DNA of 64,000 bases from Meghimatium bilineatum (lineage: Eukaryota > Mollusca > Gastropoda > Stylommatophora > Philomycidae): positions 4,722,010-4,786,009 of the forward strand of contig CM067310.1 in assembly GCA_034231615.1 (NCBI GenBank), read 5' to 3'. This document shows, piece by piece, positions 13,401 through 22,999 of the stretch (within the stretch, counting starts at the first letter, position 1; every line of letters begins with the position of its first letter). Both the position numbers and the translations under genes were made by a program. A model generated the notes under the pieces. It was not told where the DNA came from. It saw nothing but the letters and a program-made list of their open reading frames with translations, and made no database searches.

Positions 13401-14280
13401 GAAATCGCACGGATATCCATGCTGATTACACTGGAGCGAACGCAAAACAAACAAACAAAAAAAACAAACCCTTAAAAATCGAACATAGTTCATGGTAGCT
13501 GGATTACCAGAACCGCGGTCTGTATTATGTTTTAATTATTGTAAAACTCTGATATAATCAAATTGGATTAATTTACGCGGTTAAAAGGGGTGTCTCGTAA
13601 TAAAAATGATGTAAATTTCACGGGCAACTAAAAAAAACTAATGTAAAGTTCTCTGAAATGATGGACAACTAGGAAAATCGAATGTAAAGTTCTCTGAATT
13701 GATGGACAGCTAAGAAAACTAATGTAAAGCTCTGAAATGATGGAATAAAAAGACAAATTATAGCAAAAATTAAAACCAGACAATCAAGATTTTTATGGCT
13801 TGTGATGAGAAAAGTAAAACTTGAACATTTAATAACCACTGGAAAGATCAAGGGGAGAAGAGACAGAGAAATAGAAATAGACCAATTTCTGGATGGGATG
13901 TTACTGTGGCACAAAATTATGTCACCAACGTAATCTATTAACAAAACAAGGGACAGAGAGTGGTGGGAAAACATGATCAGTAATGCTACACGGTCTGACA
14001 TTGATTGATTGACCTCACAATAAGATGTACATTTTACTTAACCCACTCTTACCCTTTTGATAATTGTGACTGTATTACTCTGCCACCGGAAATGATATAT
14101 GTAGAATACAAGGAAGTTTCCAATAATCCCTGTCACCATCATGATAGTAATAAACGCAAGTTCTGCCCCGTGCCATGTAAAGACATCCTCCTGGAGTGTA
14201 CCGTTTGTCTGTTTTGCCCCGTGCCACGTGAAGACATCCTCCTGCAGTGTACCGTTTATCTGTTGATAATGAGTCGACAT
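6750..14280 (-). CDS. Class A (rhodopsin-like) GPCR, three exons, 375 residues
   Basis: This is a plasma-membrane seven-helix receptor that would signal through heterotrimeric G proteins. The ligand is unknown. I joined 14280-14053, 12091-11919 and 7476-6750. Both introns are GT-AG (1961 and 4442 bp), and the split codon AG+G restores Arg of the TM3 motif. Landmarks in order: two NGT glycosylation sites (9, 26); TM1 about 40-64 with Gly-Asn 54-55; TM2 with LAVLD (Asp82); Cys109 at the start of TM3; Asp-Arg-Phe 133-135; TM4 about 151-171; ECL2 Cys190; TM5 about 201-225; TM6 about 267-292 with Pro283; TM7 with NPIIY 323-327; a basic helix 8; and a Ser-rich tail. The start is the first ATG after an in-frame TAG five codons upstream. 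TM6 has SYFP where CWxP is usual. I cannot assign a subfamily; a lineage-specific peptide or chemosensory receptor is possible. A further 5' non-coding exon is not excluded. Confidence 0.85.
7551..7692 (-). mobile_element. GAA-tailed element family 1, truncated
   Basis: On the plus strand it starts with (CTT)n, then GTGTGTTCTCAGACTCCTGC and TGCTGCGATATCTGCGC, matching the 3' half of the full copies at 44298-44582 and 61886-62167. It lies in GPCR intron 2, in the same orientation as the gene. Confidence 0.65.
7735..7790 (+). mobile_element. Possible tRNA-like SINE head
   Basis: A B-box-like GTTCAAATCCCG sits about 50 bp after the family 1 fragment. No other copy was recognised, so this is only a hint. 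Confidence 0.2.
7912..8876. repeat. Minisatellite, 31-bp unit, about 31 copies (GPCR intron 2)
   Basis: The unit is ACTTATTGTGTTTCCAGCCA plus CTTAACCCATT or CATTACCCATT. Because 31 is not a multiple of 3 and the unit lacks stop codons on the plus strand, long open frames appear in all plus frames. I regard them as artefacts. Confidence 0.96.
9015..10083. repeat. Minisatellite, 22-bp unit, about 48 copies, very homogeneous (GPCR intron 2)
   Basis: The unit is TATCCTATATGTGATGTGGG plus AA. Almost all copies are identical; the few variants (ACATGTG, ATTTGATG) sit near the right end. The array stops at the first base of LINE sequence at 10087. Confidence 0.97.
10087..10860 (+). mobile_element. 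LINE fragment, family B (RT motif A scrap plus C-terminal domain)
   Basis: At 10087-10175 the frame reads EKAFDRVNRAQLW, the reverse-transcriptase motif A region. After a gap with a short (TA)n, 10199-10579 encodes FTYPGSNITTDGKNS and TTLCYQCQTW. A frameshift then leads to IKWFAHISRLPSDS and SAHKRTIS-type tail codons up to about 10860. The 3' end matches 45118-45300. It is internally deleted and frameshifted, hence dead. Confidence 0.8.
10905..11035 (+). mobile_element. LINE family A C-terminal scrap
   Basis: Broken frames give MRQAGLENIVTTGK and RDRGRQREKI, matching the fuller family A copy at 24030-24735. Confidence 0.7.
11095..11165 (-). mobile_element. LINE family A scrap, opposite orientation
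   Basis: The minus-strand frame reads INKLESGKLEAIEMW, corresponding to NKLESGRLEATEMWF of the copy at 24030-24735. It lies 60 bp from a plus-strand scrap of the same family. Confidence 0.6.
11304..11375 (+). repeat. Dispersed repeat fragment, inverted copy of 5-90
   Basis: GTCTCTTGAAAAAGGTCCC, then GACACGTTGAGAATTGTCC and a T-rich tail. See 5-90. Confidence 0.55.
11376..11918. other. Donor-side end of GPCR intron 2, unannotated
   Basis: It contains no recognisable element. The minus-strand donor GTGAGG is at 11918-11913. Confidence 0.5.
11919..12091 (-). CDS. GPCR exon 2 (TM2, ECL1, TM3, Asp-Arg)
   Basis: The minus strand shows a pyrimidine-containing acceptor ending TTCACAG, then 57 codons plus AG, then donor GTGAGG. 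The frame has LAVLDLASLLLV (TM2, Asp82), a short ECL1 with NPGSS, KATCVF (Cys109) and a TM3 ending VLVIIAVD. The trailing AG joins the first G of exon 3 to give Arg. The exon is too short for a simple ORF search to reveal. Its phases (0 in, 2 out) match both neighbours. Confidence 0.88.
12092..12308. repeat. Degenerate internal repeat in GPCR intron 1
   Basis: From about 12165 to 12300, GGATTTCGTCA, GTGAGG or GTAAGGAAATCGAGG, and GACTTCGTCA recur imperfectly. No gene is supported. Confidence 0.4.
12309..12390 (+). mobile_element. GAA-tailed element family 1, 5' fragment
   Basis: GCAAAGAATAGGGATACTG, then CATGTCGTAGGAAACGATTA, corresponding to the 5' part of 44298-44582. Confidence 0.55.
12435..12497. 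repeat. Short tandem repeat of TCAGATGTCTTCT
   Basis: About four imperfect units of 13-17 bp. Confidence 0.7.
12630..13470 (+). mobile_element. GC-richer composite repeat ending in (CAAA)n
   Basis: The composition is clearly richer in GC than its surroundings. Two related blocks share GCCCAACTCT, TTCCTA and AAAAGGTT, then AGTAC, CGATG and GCAC (about 12855-12935 and 13085-13165). It ends in an AACAAACAAACAAA-type tail, as non-LTR elements do. No reverse transcriptase is seen. It lies in GPCR intron 1 and the family is unknown. Confidence 0.45.
13750..14012 (+). mobile_element. LINE family A C-terminal fragment
   Basis: The frame reads IAKIKTRQSRFLWLVMRK, then LEHLITTGKIKGRRD, FLDGMLLWH and REWWENMISNATRSDID. 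It ends 40 bp from the exon 1 donor of the oppositely oriented GPCR. It preserves in single copy the VMRK..LEHL segment that is expanded at 53063-53320. Confidence 0.82.
14053..14280 (-). CDS. GPCR exon 1 (N-terminus, TM1, ICL1)
   Basis: Seventy-six codons from ATG to AAAAGG, followed by donor GTAAGAG at 14052. A TAG lies in frame five codons upstream of the ATG. The extracellular part carries a perfect-phase 17-residue duplication (NGTLQEDVFTWHGA twice). TM1 reads FITIMMVTGIIGNFLVFYIY, with the class A Gly-Asn signature. Phase 0 matches exon 2. Confidence 0.87.
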
Positions 14281-14403
14281 CGTAAAGATGAACTACTTGA
14301 GACTCAGTAAGATAATCGATCTGTGGACATGAGATAATCGAATACATTAAAATAAAGATAAGACATTGAGATAGCAAGACTGTATACATAAATACATGTA
14401 TAC

Positions 14404-14765
14404 TACAATTCCTAAACATCGATGTAGTATTAATATTACAATTCCTAAACATTGAATAAGTATTAATTTTACAATTCCTAAACATTGAATAAGTATTAAT
14501 ATTACAATTCCTAAACATTGAATAAGTATTAATATTACAATTCCTAAACATTGAATAAGTATTAATATTACGATTCCTAAACATTGAATAAGTATTAATA
14601 TTACAATTCCTAAACATTGAATAAGTATTAATATTACAATTCCTAAACATTGATGTAGTATTAATATTACAATTCCTAAACATTGAATAAGTATTAATAT
14701 TACAATTCCTAAACATTGATGTAGTATTAATATTACAATTCTTGAACATCGAACCGTTCTTAATA
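14404..14765. repeat. Minisatellite, 33-bp unit, about 11 copies
   Basis: The core is ACAATTCCTAAACATTGAAT, with ATAAGT or GTAGT variants. It lies 120 bp upstream of the GPCR start. Its 33-bp period keeps minus frames open (MFRNCNINTYS), which I do not consider coding. Confidence 0.94.
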
Positions 14766-14885
14766 CAACAATTCTTGAACAATGATAAATCACACACTAG
14801 GCAACAAGTTTTCATACAGATTTTCTACTAGACTTTATATATATCATTTCTTTTGAATTTTCTGAATTGTCAAATAAATACAGAA

Positions 14886-15465
14886 TTTATGGATTGATAG
14901 AAGGATGGATTTATGAATTGAGAGAAGGATAAATTTATGGATTGATAGAAGTTTATGGATTAATAGAAGGATGGATTTATGGATTGATAGAAGTTTATGG
15001 ATTGATAGAAGGATGGCTGTATGGATTGATAGAAGGATGAATTTATGGATTGATAGAAGGATGGATTTATGGATTGAAAGAAGTTTATGGATTAATAGAA
15101 GGATGGATTTATGGATTGATAGAAGTTTATGGATTGATAGAAGGATGGCTGTATGGATTGATAGAAGGATGAATTTATGGATTGATAGAAGGATGGATTT
15201 ATGGATTGATAGACGTTTATGGATTAATAGAAGGATGGATTTATGGATTGATAGAAGTTTATGGATTGATAGAAGGATGGCTGTATGGATTGATAGAAGG
15301 ATGAATTTATGGATTGATAGAAGGATGAATTTATGGATTGATAGAAGGAAGAATTTATGGATTGATAGAATGATGGATTTATAGATTGGTAGAGTGAGGA
15401 ATTTATGGATTGATAGAAGGAAGAATTTATGGATTGATAGAAGGATGAATTTATGAATTGATAGA
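14886..15465. repeat. Minisatellite, 24-bp basic unit with 132-bp higher-order period
   Basis: The basic unit is ATTTATGGATTGATAGAAGG plus ATGG. A shortened AGAAGTTT unit recurs in a fixed order, so the pattern repeats at 14971, 15103 and 15235, exactly 132 bp apart. Confidence 0.93.
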
Positions 15466-16057
15466 TTGTTGACTTAATGGAACACCAGATGAAAGGTTAT
15501 GTGGGTGGATGAAAGGTTATGTGGGTGGATGAATGAACTGTAACTCTGATGCACAAATGATGAATACATTATATGGTCCGAAGGGGGAACGTATAGAGAA
15601 ATTTGTGGATAGATAGAAAAACTAATGGATAATTGAATTAAATGATGGAAGAGCAATTGTTGGACAGACGAATAGAAGGCCACTCTATCCTTGTGTGGAC
15701 AAATGAACGAAAGAAAGGACACATCCATGAATGAGGACCATCGACAATATAAAGAATTGCTTGCAAATCACGTTTACAGTTTGTGGGTAATTTTTTGAGC
15801 ATTTTTCCTGCAATTCTTTTTAGCTATATTTGGGAAATGTATAGCACCTTTTGGGTAACTTTTGTGCAATTTTTTTTAGCAATCTGTGGGCAAATGTTTA
15901 GAGCAAGTTTTGGGCAATTTTAGACTTCACCACCCGCCCCCTCTTGTCGACAACTTGTCAAGATTTCAGGCATCACCCCCCCCCCTGTTTAATTATGTCT
16001 ACAAAAGTGTACACTGCTGTCTCTATAAAAATGTAGGCAGTAAAAGCGCGCGTACAC
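15466..16057. other. Unannotated stretch with two short repeats
   Basis: A two-copy GATGAAAGGTTATGTGGGTG lies near 15490-15530, and repeats of TTTGGG.AATTTT near 15780-15920. No gene is supported. Confidence 0.5.
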
Positions 16058-16135
16058 GCACACACACACTCTCACACACACAAATGTAGGCAGTAATCGC
16101 ACACACACACACAAATGTAGACAGTAAAAGCACAC
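16058..16135. repeat. (CA)n-rich microsatellite with AAATGTAGGCAGTAA repeats
   Basis: CA runs alternate with AAATGTAGGCAGTAA copies. Confidence 0.85.
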
Positions 16136-16219
16136 ATACACAAGCTATCGAAAATGTTTTAAATTTGTATAGATATTTTTTTTCAAATTAAAACAATGTA
16201 ATTGGTGCATCTTTTTCAC

Positions 16220-16447
16220 CTTCTGCTTTCGTTCTCAAACTCCTGCCAGACTACATCCTAGCTTGAATATCTGCGTCATACCTTGCGGGATGACACATCC
16301 GATTTCAGCATAAGAGTCAATTTGACTCTATATCGCGTGGGATAGACAACTCAAGCCATAAACCTCATTACTCACTTCTTGCAACATGCATGGACGGTAT
16401 ACAGTCTTGCTATTATTTACTCAGTTTTCAGGTCACAGCAACACAGA
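16220..16447 (-). mobile_element. GAA-tailed element family 1, diverged copy
   Basis: TTCTCAAACTCCTGCCAGA, then ATATCTGCGTCATACC, ACACATCCGATTTCAGCAT and GCAACATGCATGGACGGTA follow the order of the family 1 full copies. The (CTT)n end is decayed. Confidence 0.65.
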
Positions 16448-16571
16448 GTTGGTGTAGAGTTGGTGTATTGAAGGTAGTATTGAAGTCAACTTTGAACACA
16501 CCCCCCCCCTCACTCTTGTTAACAACTGTCGTACATTTTTAGACTAAAATACACTATTATTTTATACTAGT

Positions 16572-17043
16572 AGTCTGGCTCTGTGGCAGTGTGGTACAGA
16601 GCGGCTCTGTGGGATCAAGGTTTTGGGTTTGATTCCCGTGACATGCAATTGTGAATCCGGATCATGCATAATTCTTGATTCTTGATTAGAAACTGGCCTC
16701 ACAGCACGTGGGGCATTCTCATAAGTGTTCTGCCCTCTGTTCCAGCAGCCATCCAACTCAATGGTGTTTCGAGTCTAATGCTGTCGAAACAGACGTCGAC
16801 ATCACAACTCTGACCCTTGCGACAGGTCTCTTTGTTGTTCTGCCCACCAACGCTGTCAGAACAACATGGTAACTGTTATCAAAGGTTACGACTACGGGAT
16901 TGTATAGATGACGTGCCATGAAGCTTCTCTAAGAAGATAACTTCAATATAACGGCATGTCATCTACTAAGGTTTTCTGTTGCATGTCTGGTTTGTCTAGT
17001 GAGTCATTGGTGAGTCCCACAGACGCAACCGCATGCATAAAGC
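16572..17043 (+). mobile_element. tRNA-headed SINE or composite repeat, copy 1
   Basis: The head carries an A-box-like GTGGCAGTGTGGTACAGAG and a B-box-like GGTTTGATTCCC. A body of about 370 bp follows, shared in inverted orientation with 34903-35330 (GAAACTGGCCTCACAGCACG, AGCAGCCATCC, ACGACTACGGGATTGTA). A head fragment recurs at 40005-40105. Confidence 0.7.
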
Positions 17044-17400
17044 AACAGCTAACTATGCAATTATGTTGCTTAGAATGTCAATAAGCCTAAGATATCGGCT
17101 TGAGGACTACGACATGAGTAGGATGAGCTTCCAGCTTTAATCTCTCCTTCTACAAGTTAACAGTTTAATATTTCATACGATGATTACACCTCACAAATTT
17201 ATGACCCACTCGACTGGAACACATACTGGTCAGTGTGAGCACTGAGATAGCTTATCTCGATCAACAAGCATATTATACAGCCTGGTTTCTTTACTGCTAC
17301 GCCATCAAACCTTTTTTTATATGTAGATCCGCCGATAGAATTTGACACACACTGGTTCTGTGTGAGAGGTTACATCTGACGACTAGTATAATCTCTGGGG
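17044..17400. other. Unannotated stretch
   Basis: I see no supported feature. Confidence 0.45.
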
Positions 17401-17590
17401 CAGTGGTTCCCAAATTTTTCGTTCTACCATACCCCACATAAGTCTTTCTAAAATTCTATGTAGCATAGATATATTTTTTAATATTCAAAAATTGAACTAT
17501 TTCCAAAAATTTAGGGAATAATTGCTCCCTGAACAATCAAATTCCCCCTCTTCCTCATGAGGGGCATGGGTCCCACTTTGGGAAACACAG
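17401..17590. mobile_element. hAT-type MITE, degenerate
   Basis: The ends CAGTGGTTCCCAAA and TTTGGGAAACACAG are imperfect inverted repeats of the hAT TIR type. Flanking octamers CTCTGGGG and CTATAGAG match at 5 of 8 positions. No transposase is present. Confidence 0.6.
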
Positions 17591-17665
17591 CTATAGAGAT
17601 TCTCAGAGGCGTTTGAGCAGAGGTGAGCAAATGTCTTCTCATTCTTCAGTATTACCTTTAGCGCT

Positions 17666-17772
17666 CTTTCTAACATGGTCAACTAGCTTATCTGTGTAGA
17701 ATGTTTCTGTGTTTCTAACATGGTCAACTAGCTTATCTGTGTAGAATGTTTCTGTGCTTTCTAACATGGTCA
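17666..17772. repeat. Two and a half copies of a 46-bp unit
   Basis: TTTCTAACATGGTCAACTAG, then CTTATCTGTGTAGAATG and so on, repeated. Confidence 0.85.
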
Positions 17773-18384
17773 AAATTTTCCAAGGCATTTACTTTCAGAT
17801 GATTTTAATTAGCGCTGTTATACATGGTATAATTCAGAGGTAGTTTGCCAATAAGTCTGCCAATTCCAGATGGTTTTATTTCAAATTCGGGAGTGGCTAC
17901 ATTGGTAATCTTGTATGTATAATTGCAAAACAGATGCAGATTCGCATGTGCGGTCTACTTGTGGAACCCGTTTAGCGCCAGTGTATTGACGAGGTCTGAC
18001 AGTGGAGTAAGCAATAGTAACACAGATTTTTTTCATGCATGAAATATGAACCGAATACGGATGTTAAGGACTTCCATGTGACTGACTATATTTTACTTTT
18101 CCAGTGACTTGTATTGACTATCGACAAACAGTATACGGAAAATGACCAGCGACTTTACCAGCATAAGTCAAATAACTTCCTTCTAGAAGGGTTATTTCCC
18201 ATGAGCACCCAGGAATGCGACGAGAGATAGGTCAATGTGCGAATACGGTTACAATCACGGAGAAAAAGTCGGACAATCATGGATAAGTGAAGAATGAATA
18301 TAGATATGTGAATGATAAATATGGATAAGTGAATGATAAGTAACTGGTCATAAACTAGAACATTCTTGAAATATATGGATTCCA
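17773..18384. other. Unannotated stretch
   Basis: Only local AATGATAA and GGATAAGTGAA repeats near 18270-18345 stand out. No gene is supported. Confidence 0.45.
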
Positions 18385-19405
18385 ACATAAATATGTGAAC
18401 ATTATAAAAGCATTTTATGACAATTCACGATGATGTGTAAGAAAGGAAGAAGGCAATTCTGAATGGTTTCCAGTAAATATAGGAGTGAAGCAAGGATGTG
18501 TCATGTCACAGATGTTATTTAGTATTGCAATGTTATTTAGTAGTTTTTTAGAAGAGTTGGGTCATGCGAAATTGCACATCCGATAAAGATCGTGGTATCG
18601 AGTGGCTCGGAAAAAAAAGTCTGGAAGATCTCGACTTTGCAGACACCGAGGGTTACTTACGAAGATGCGCAAGAAAAAACAAACAGCCTGCAATTATTCT
18701 CTGCACAACTTGAGTTTGAGATCAACACATCCAAAACAACAATATTTGACCTTACCAACAAACCAACGGACATCAAACTAAACGACAACACTCTTGAAAA
18801 AGTCAACAACTTCACATACCTTATTAACAGGAATTCATCAACAGAAATATCACGACGTATAGCACTGGCTACTACTCAGTCAATAAACTATCAAATATCT
18901 GACATTCAAAAAACACTAAGAATAACACAAAACTCAAAATCTTCACGACTCCTGCATAATTCCAACATTAACTTTTGGATGCGAACGTTGGAAAGCAACA
19001 TCAACATTAGAACAAAGACTAAACACCTTTGAAAACAAATGTCTTAGAAGGCTACTGAACATACGTTGGTCAGACTTCAAATCAAACACAGTTGTCAGAC
19101 AAGAATCAAAACAAGAATATGTATCCACCTATATTAGAAAGCGTAGCTGGAATTACATCGGACATGCACTACGAATGGATACTAAAAGACTCCTCTGTCA
19201 AGCTTTGATGTGGTCACCAAAAAGCAAGAGAAAACGAGGAAGACCAAAAGAAACTTTACGTAGAACTATTACAAGGGAACGTTTCATCTTCGGTTTCAGA
19301 AACAATGAAGATCTAAAGCAAATTGCAATGCAACGAGAGACATGGAAATATGTGACATCCGTCCTATGTGCCGTCTTTGGTCCTAGAGGAATAACTAACT
19401 AACTA
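18385..19405 (+). mobile_element. LINE fragment, family F, RT motif B to 3' end, frameshifted
   Basis: Motif B reads VKQGCVMS near 18492. After several frameshifts come IPTLTFGCERW, LEQRLNTFENKCLRRLLNIR, SWNYIGHALRMD, KRKRGRPKETLRRT and ETWKYVTSVLCAVFGPRGITN, then stop and a CTAA-type tail. The motif C region is damaged. The last codons continue into the array at 19365-20305. Confidence 0.82.
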
Positions 19406-20305
19406 ACCCTTACTGAGGATGTGCCGTCTTTGGCCCTAGAGGAATAACTAACTAACTAACCCTTACTGAGGATGTGCCGTCTTTGGCCCTAGAGGAATAA
19501 CTAACTAACTAACCCTTACTGAGGATATGCCGTCTTTGGCCCTAGAGGAATAACTAACTAAGTAACCCTTACTGAGGATGTGCCATCTTTGGCCCTAGAG
19601 AAATAACTAACTAAGTAACCCTTACTGAGGTTGTGCCGTCTTTGGCCCTAGAGGAATAACTAACTAAGTAACCCTTACTGAGGATGTGCCATCTTTGGCC
19701 CTAGAGAAATAACTAACTAAGTAACCCTTACTGAGGTTGTGCCGTCTTTGGCCCTAGAGGAATAACTAACTAAGTAACTCTTACTGAGGATGTGCCGTCT
19801 TTGGCCCTAGAGGAATAACTAACTAAGTAACCCTTACTGAGGATGTGCCGTCTTTGGCCCTAGAGGAATAACTAACTAACTAACCCTTACTGAGGATATG
19901 CCGTCTTTGGCCCTAGAGGAATAACTAACTAAGTAACCCTTACTGAGGATGTGCCATCTTTGGCCCTAGAGAAATAACTAACTAAGTAACCCTTACTGAG
20001 GTTGTGCCGTCTTTGGCCCTAGAGGAATAACTAACTAAGTAACTCTTACTGAGGATGTGCCGTCTTTGGCCCTAGAGGAATAACTATCTAACTAACCCTT
20101 ACTGAGGATGTGTCGTCTTTGGCCCTAGAGGAATAACTAACTAAGTAACCCTTACTGAGGTTGTGCCGTCTTTTGCCCTAGAGGAATAACTAACTAAGTA
20201 ACCCTTACTGAGGCTGTGCCGTCTTTGGCCCTAGAGGAATAACTAACTAATTAACCCTTACTGAGGATGTGCCGTCTTTGGCCCTAGAGGAATAACTAAC
20301 TAAGA
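19365..20305. repeat. Minisatellite, about 54-57-bp unit, about 16 copies, built from the LINE 3' end
   Basis: Each unit contains TGTGCCGTCTTTGGCCCTAG, AGGAATAACTAACTAA and CCCTTACTGAGG. The first occurrence is the last coding segment of the LINE at 18385-19405 (CAVFGPRGITN-stop). Variants (TTGTGCC, GTGCCATC, CTAAGTAA) recur in blocks, suggesting multi-unit duplication. Confidence 0.95.
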
Positions 20306-20515
20306 TCAGCACATAGGACAATTTCGGAAAATAACGTGACATACACGAGGCTCAAACATTGTTCTATGCTTTACTCTTGAATAATTCTTCATGGATGGGA
20401 AATTCTAGCATTCTGAAACAGAAGTAAAGTAAAATATCGTCACCGTCACTTCATACAGATAATCCCACATGAATCTCAGTGACAAGAAACACGTGTCAGG
20501 AACAGTCTACTATGT

Positions 20516-20539
20516 ATGTGTGTGTGTGTGTGTGTGTGT
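20516..20539. repeat. (TG)n microsatellite
   Basis: About 12 TG units next to the 3' end of the minus-strand LINE at 20545. Confidence 0.9.
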
Positions 20540-20544
20540 TCATT

Positions 20545-20880
20545 CATTCATTTTCCTTTTGCGCTGAAGTTAGCGCATAGAGCAGAGGTCAGATCTCTGC
20601 AATTCTGTCTGTTCAAAGCTATTCTGTGCAGTTCTTGAATAGTATGAATATTGGTTGTTTTACTTTCTCTAAGTATTGTTCTTCTGAGTGTTTCTTTTGG
20701 TCTACCCCTTGCTCTTTTGCCTGTAGGTATCCATTCAAGAGATTGGTGGTGTATTATGTTGGTGTCTGCTCGTAGGACATGCCCGATGTAGGACCAACGG
20801 CGTTTTCTGATAACATCTGTGATGAAATTTTGATGTGTCTCTTCTCTAATTTGGAATGAACCGACATCTGTTGCACAAAT
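20545..20880 (-). mobile_element. LINE C-terminal fragment, family F
   Basis: The minus frame reads VIRKRRWSYIGHVLRADTN, then GKRARGRPKETLRRTILRE, IQELHRIALNRQNCRDLTSA and a stop, followed by (TGAA)n. It is related to the tails at 18385-19405 and 62700-63222. Confidence 0.8.
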
Positions 20881-21258
20881 CGGCCTGGACTTTACGATGT
20901 TAGTTGATTAATCCAACGATCGAAGGAATGACCCAGACTTGATTAGAGAAACATCCTCCATCAACAGACGTCACTACCGGAAGTGTGTGTAAACCTTTCA
21001 AAATATTAAGAACCAGTAGCTGGACATTTACCTTCTTCCTCATCATTAACACCATCATAAATGAACACGCTTCATCATCATCACCATCATTTTATCTGTA
21101 AATTCACTTTTCCTCTTTTCACTCCCTCTTGTCTATTTCGTACATTTCCTTCAGAACTCATCTCCATCTTTCGTTATATTTTTCTCACTCATATTCCTTA
21201 CTCCTTATTCCACATCCCTCGCCATTTTCTTCCAACATGCGCAGACTTACATCTAAGT
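20881..21258. other. Unannotated stretch with CAT-triplet run
   Basis: (CAT)n lies near 21073-21092. No gene is supported. Confidence 0.45.
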
Positions 21259-21567
21259 CAGGGGTGGGCAAACTACGGCCCACGGGTCGCATGCGACACG
21301 CCATTGGATATTTTGCGGCCCTCAAACACATTTTTAAATAAATGGACGATCGTCAAAAATGATTTTATCCCCATTAATATTACACAGAATTCCATTGGAA
21401 TTTTAATTCGACTTTCTTATATATTATATATACAATATTTGTTTCCCAATTTGACATCATTTAAATATATATATATATTGCCAAATATACATAATATTAT
21501 ATGCGGCCCTCCAATAGCTTTACAATTTTCAATGCGGCCCTCTGCACAAAAAGTTTGCCCACCCCTG
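21259..21567. mobile_element. hAT-type MITE (309 bp)
   Basis: The left end CAGGGGTGGGCAAACTACGG and right end AGTTTGCCCACCCCTG are inverted repeats of the well-known hAT type; CGGCCC blocks recur inside both ends. Flanking octamers ATCTAAGT and ATTCAAGT match at 6 of 8 positions, as expected for an aged 8-bp duplication. The interior is AT-rich and non-coding. Confidence 0.85.
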
Positions 21568-21843
21568 ATTCAAGTCATTCACCTGTTATATTTACCTGGA
21601 GACATATTGCTACCTGGAGAAGAATATAATTGAATTAAATAAAAACATTATAATCGACCTAAACGTTCTTAGGTAAAAATCGGTTGCCGCCCCCGACACT
21701 TGTAAGATTTCAAACAGTAAACAGCGAGGTTGTAAAGGTAATGTCTGGACAAAAATAGCAGTCAATGGTGTAGAATAGAGTTTATATTGGATGACAATTT
21801 GTACAATTTTTCATATTGCTCTACTTTTCTTTCAGATTAGCAA

Positions 21844-22035
21844 GGTATAACGCTGCTTATAACGCGAATACAAGGTATAACGCTAATTATAGTATTAATA
21901 CAAGGTACAACACTGCTTATTGTACTAATACAGGGTATAACGCTGATTATAGCACTAACACAGGTTAAACGCTAGTTATACTGTTAATAAAAGGTATAAC
22001 GCTGCTTATAGTACTAATACAAGGTATAACATTAC
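21844..22035. repeat. Minisatellite, about 30-bp unit, about 6 copies
   Basis: The core is AAGGTATAACGCTGCTTATA, then GTACTAATAC. It shares AGGTATAAC with the next array. Confidence 0.88.
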
Positions 22036-22136
22036 TTACTATACTAACAAAACTAAATTTGGCTAGATAAATATTGTGTAAGCTTTGACACAACCACATA
22101 TAAGGTTTGACTATTTGTTTATTGTGTATATTATAA

Positions 22137-22999
22137 ATGAAGGAACAGATAAGGCGTTGGCTAGATAGTTACTATGTGAGGTATAACAAGGAACAGATAA
22201 GGCGTTGGCTAGATAGTTACTATGTGAGGTATAACAAGGAACAGATAAGGCGTTGGCTAGATAGTTACTATGTGAGGTATAACAAGGAACAGATAACGCT
22301 TAGACTAGATAGCTACTATGTGAGGTATAACAAGGAACATATAATGCCTTGACTAGATAACTACTATGTGATGTATAACAAGAAACAGATAACGCCTTGA
22401 CTAGTTAGTTACTATGTAAGGTATAACAAGAAACAGATAATGCCTTGACTAGATAACTACTATGTGAGGTATAACAAGGAACAGATAACGCCTTGACTAG
22501 ATAGCTACTATGTGAGGTATAACAAGGAACAGATAATGCCTTGACTAGATAGCTACTTTGTGAGGTATAACAAGGGATATATAAGGAGTTGACTAGATAG
22601 TTACTATGTGAGGTATAACAAGGGATATATAAGGAGTTGACTAGATAGTTACTATGTGAGGTATAACAAGGGACAGAGAACGCCTTGACTAGATAGCTAC
22701 TATGTGAGGTATAACAAGCAACAGATATGGCGTTGGCTAGATAGTTACTATGTGAGGTATAACAAGGAACAGATAAGGCGTTGGCTAGATAGTTACTATG
22801 TGAGGTATAACAAGGAACAGATAAGGCGTTGGCTAGATAGTTACTATGTGAGGTATAACAAGGGACAGAGAACGCCTTGACTAGATAGTTACTATGTGAG
22901 GTATAACAAGGAACAGATAAGGCGTTGGCTAGATAGTTACTATGTGAGGTATAACAAGCAACAGATAAGGCGTTGACTAGATAGTTACTATGTGGCGTG
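22137..22999. repeat. Minisatellite, 48-bp unit, about 18 copies
   Basis: The unit contains AGGAACAGATAAGGCGTTGG, CTAGATAGTTACTATGTGAG and GTATAACA. The multiple-of-three period leaves frames open on both strands; these are not supported as genes. Confidence 0.95.

Noticed and set aside
14075-14815. 246-codon minus-strand frame running from the 33-bp array into GPCR exon 1
   Set aside because: It overlaps exon 1 in another frame. The start is minisatellite and the end is a shadow of the receptor exon. The receptor frame has TM1 and a matching donor.
14971-15384. 137-codon plus frame (MDLWIDRR repeats)
   Set aside because: Translation of the 24-bp minisatellite; no independent support.
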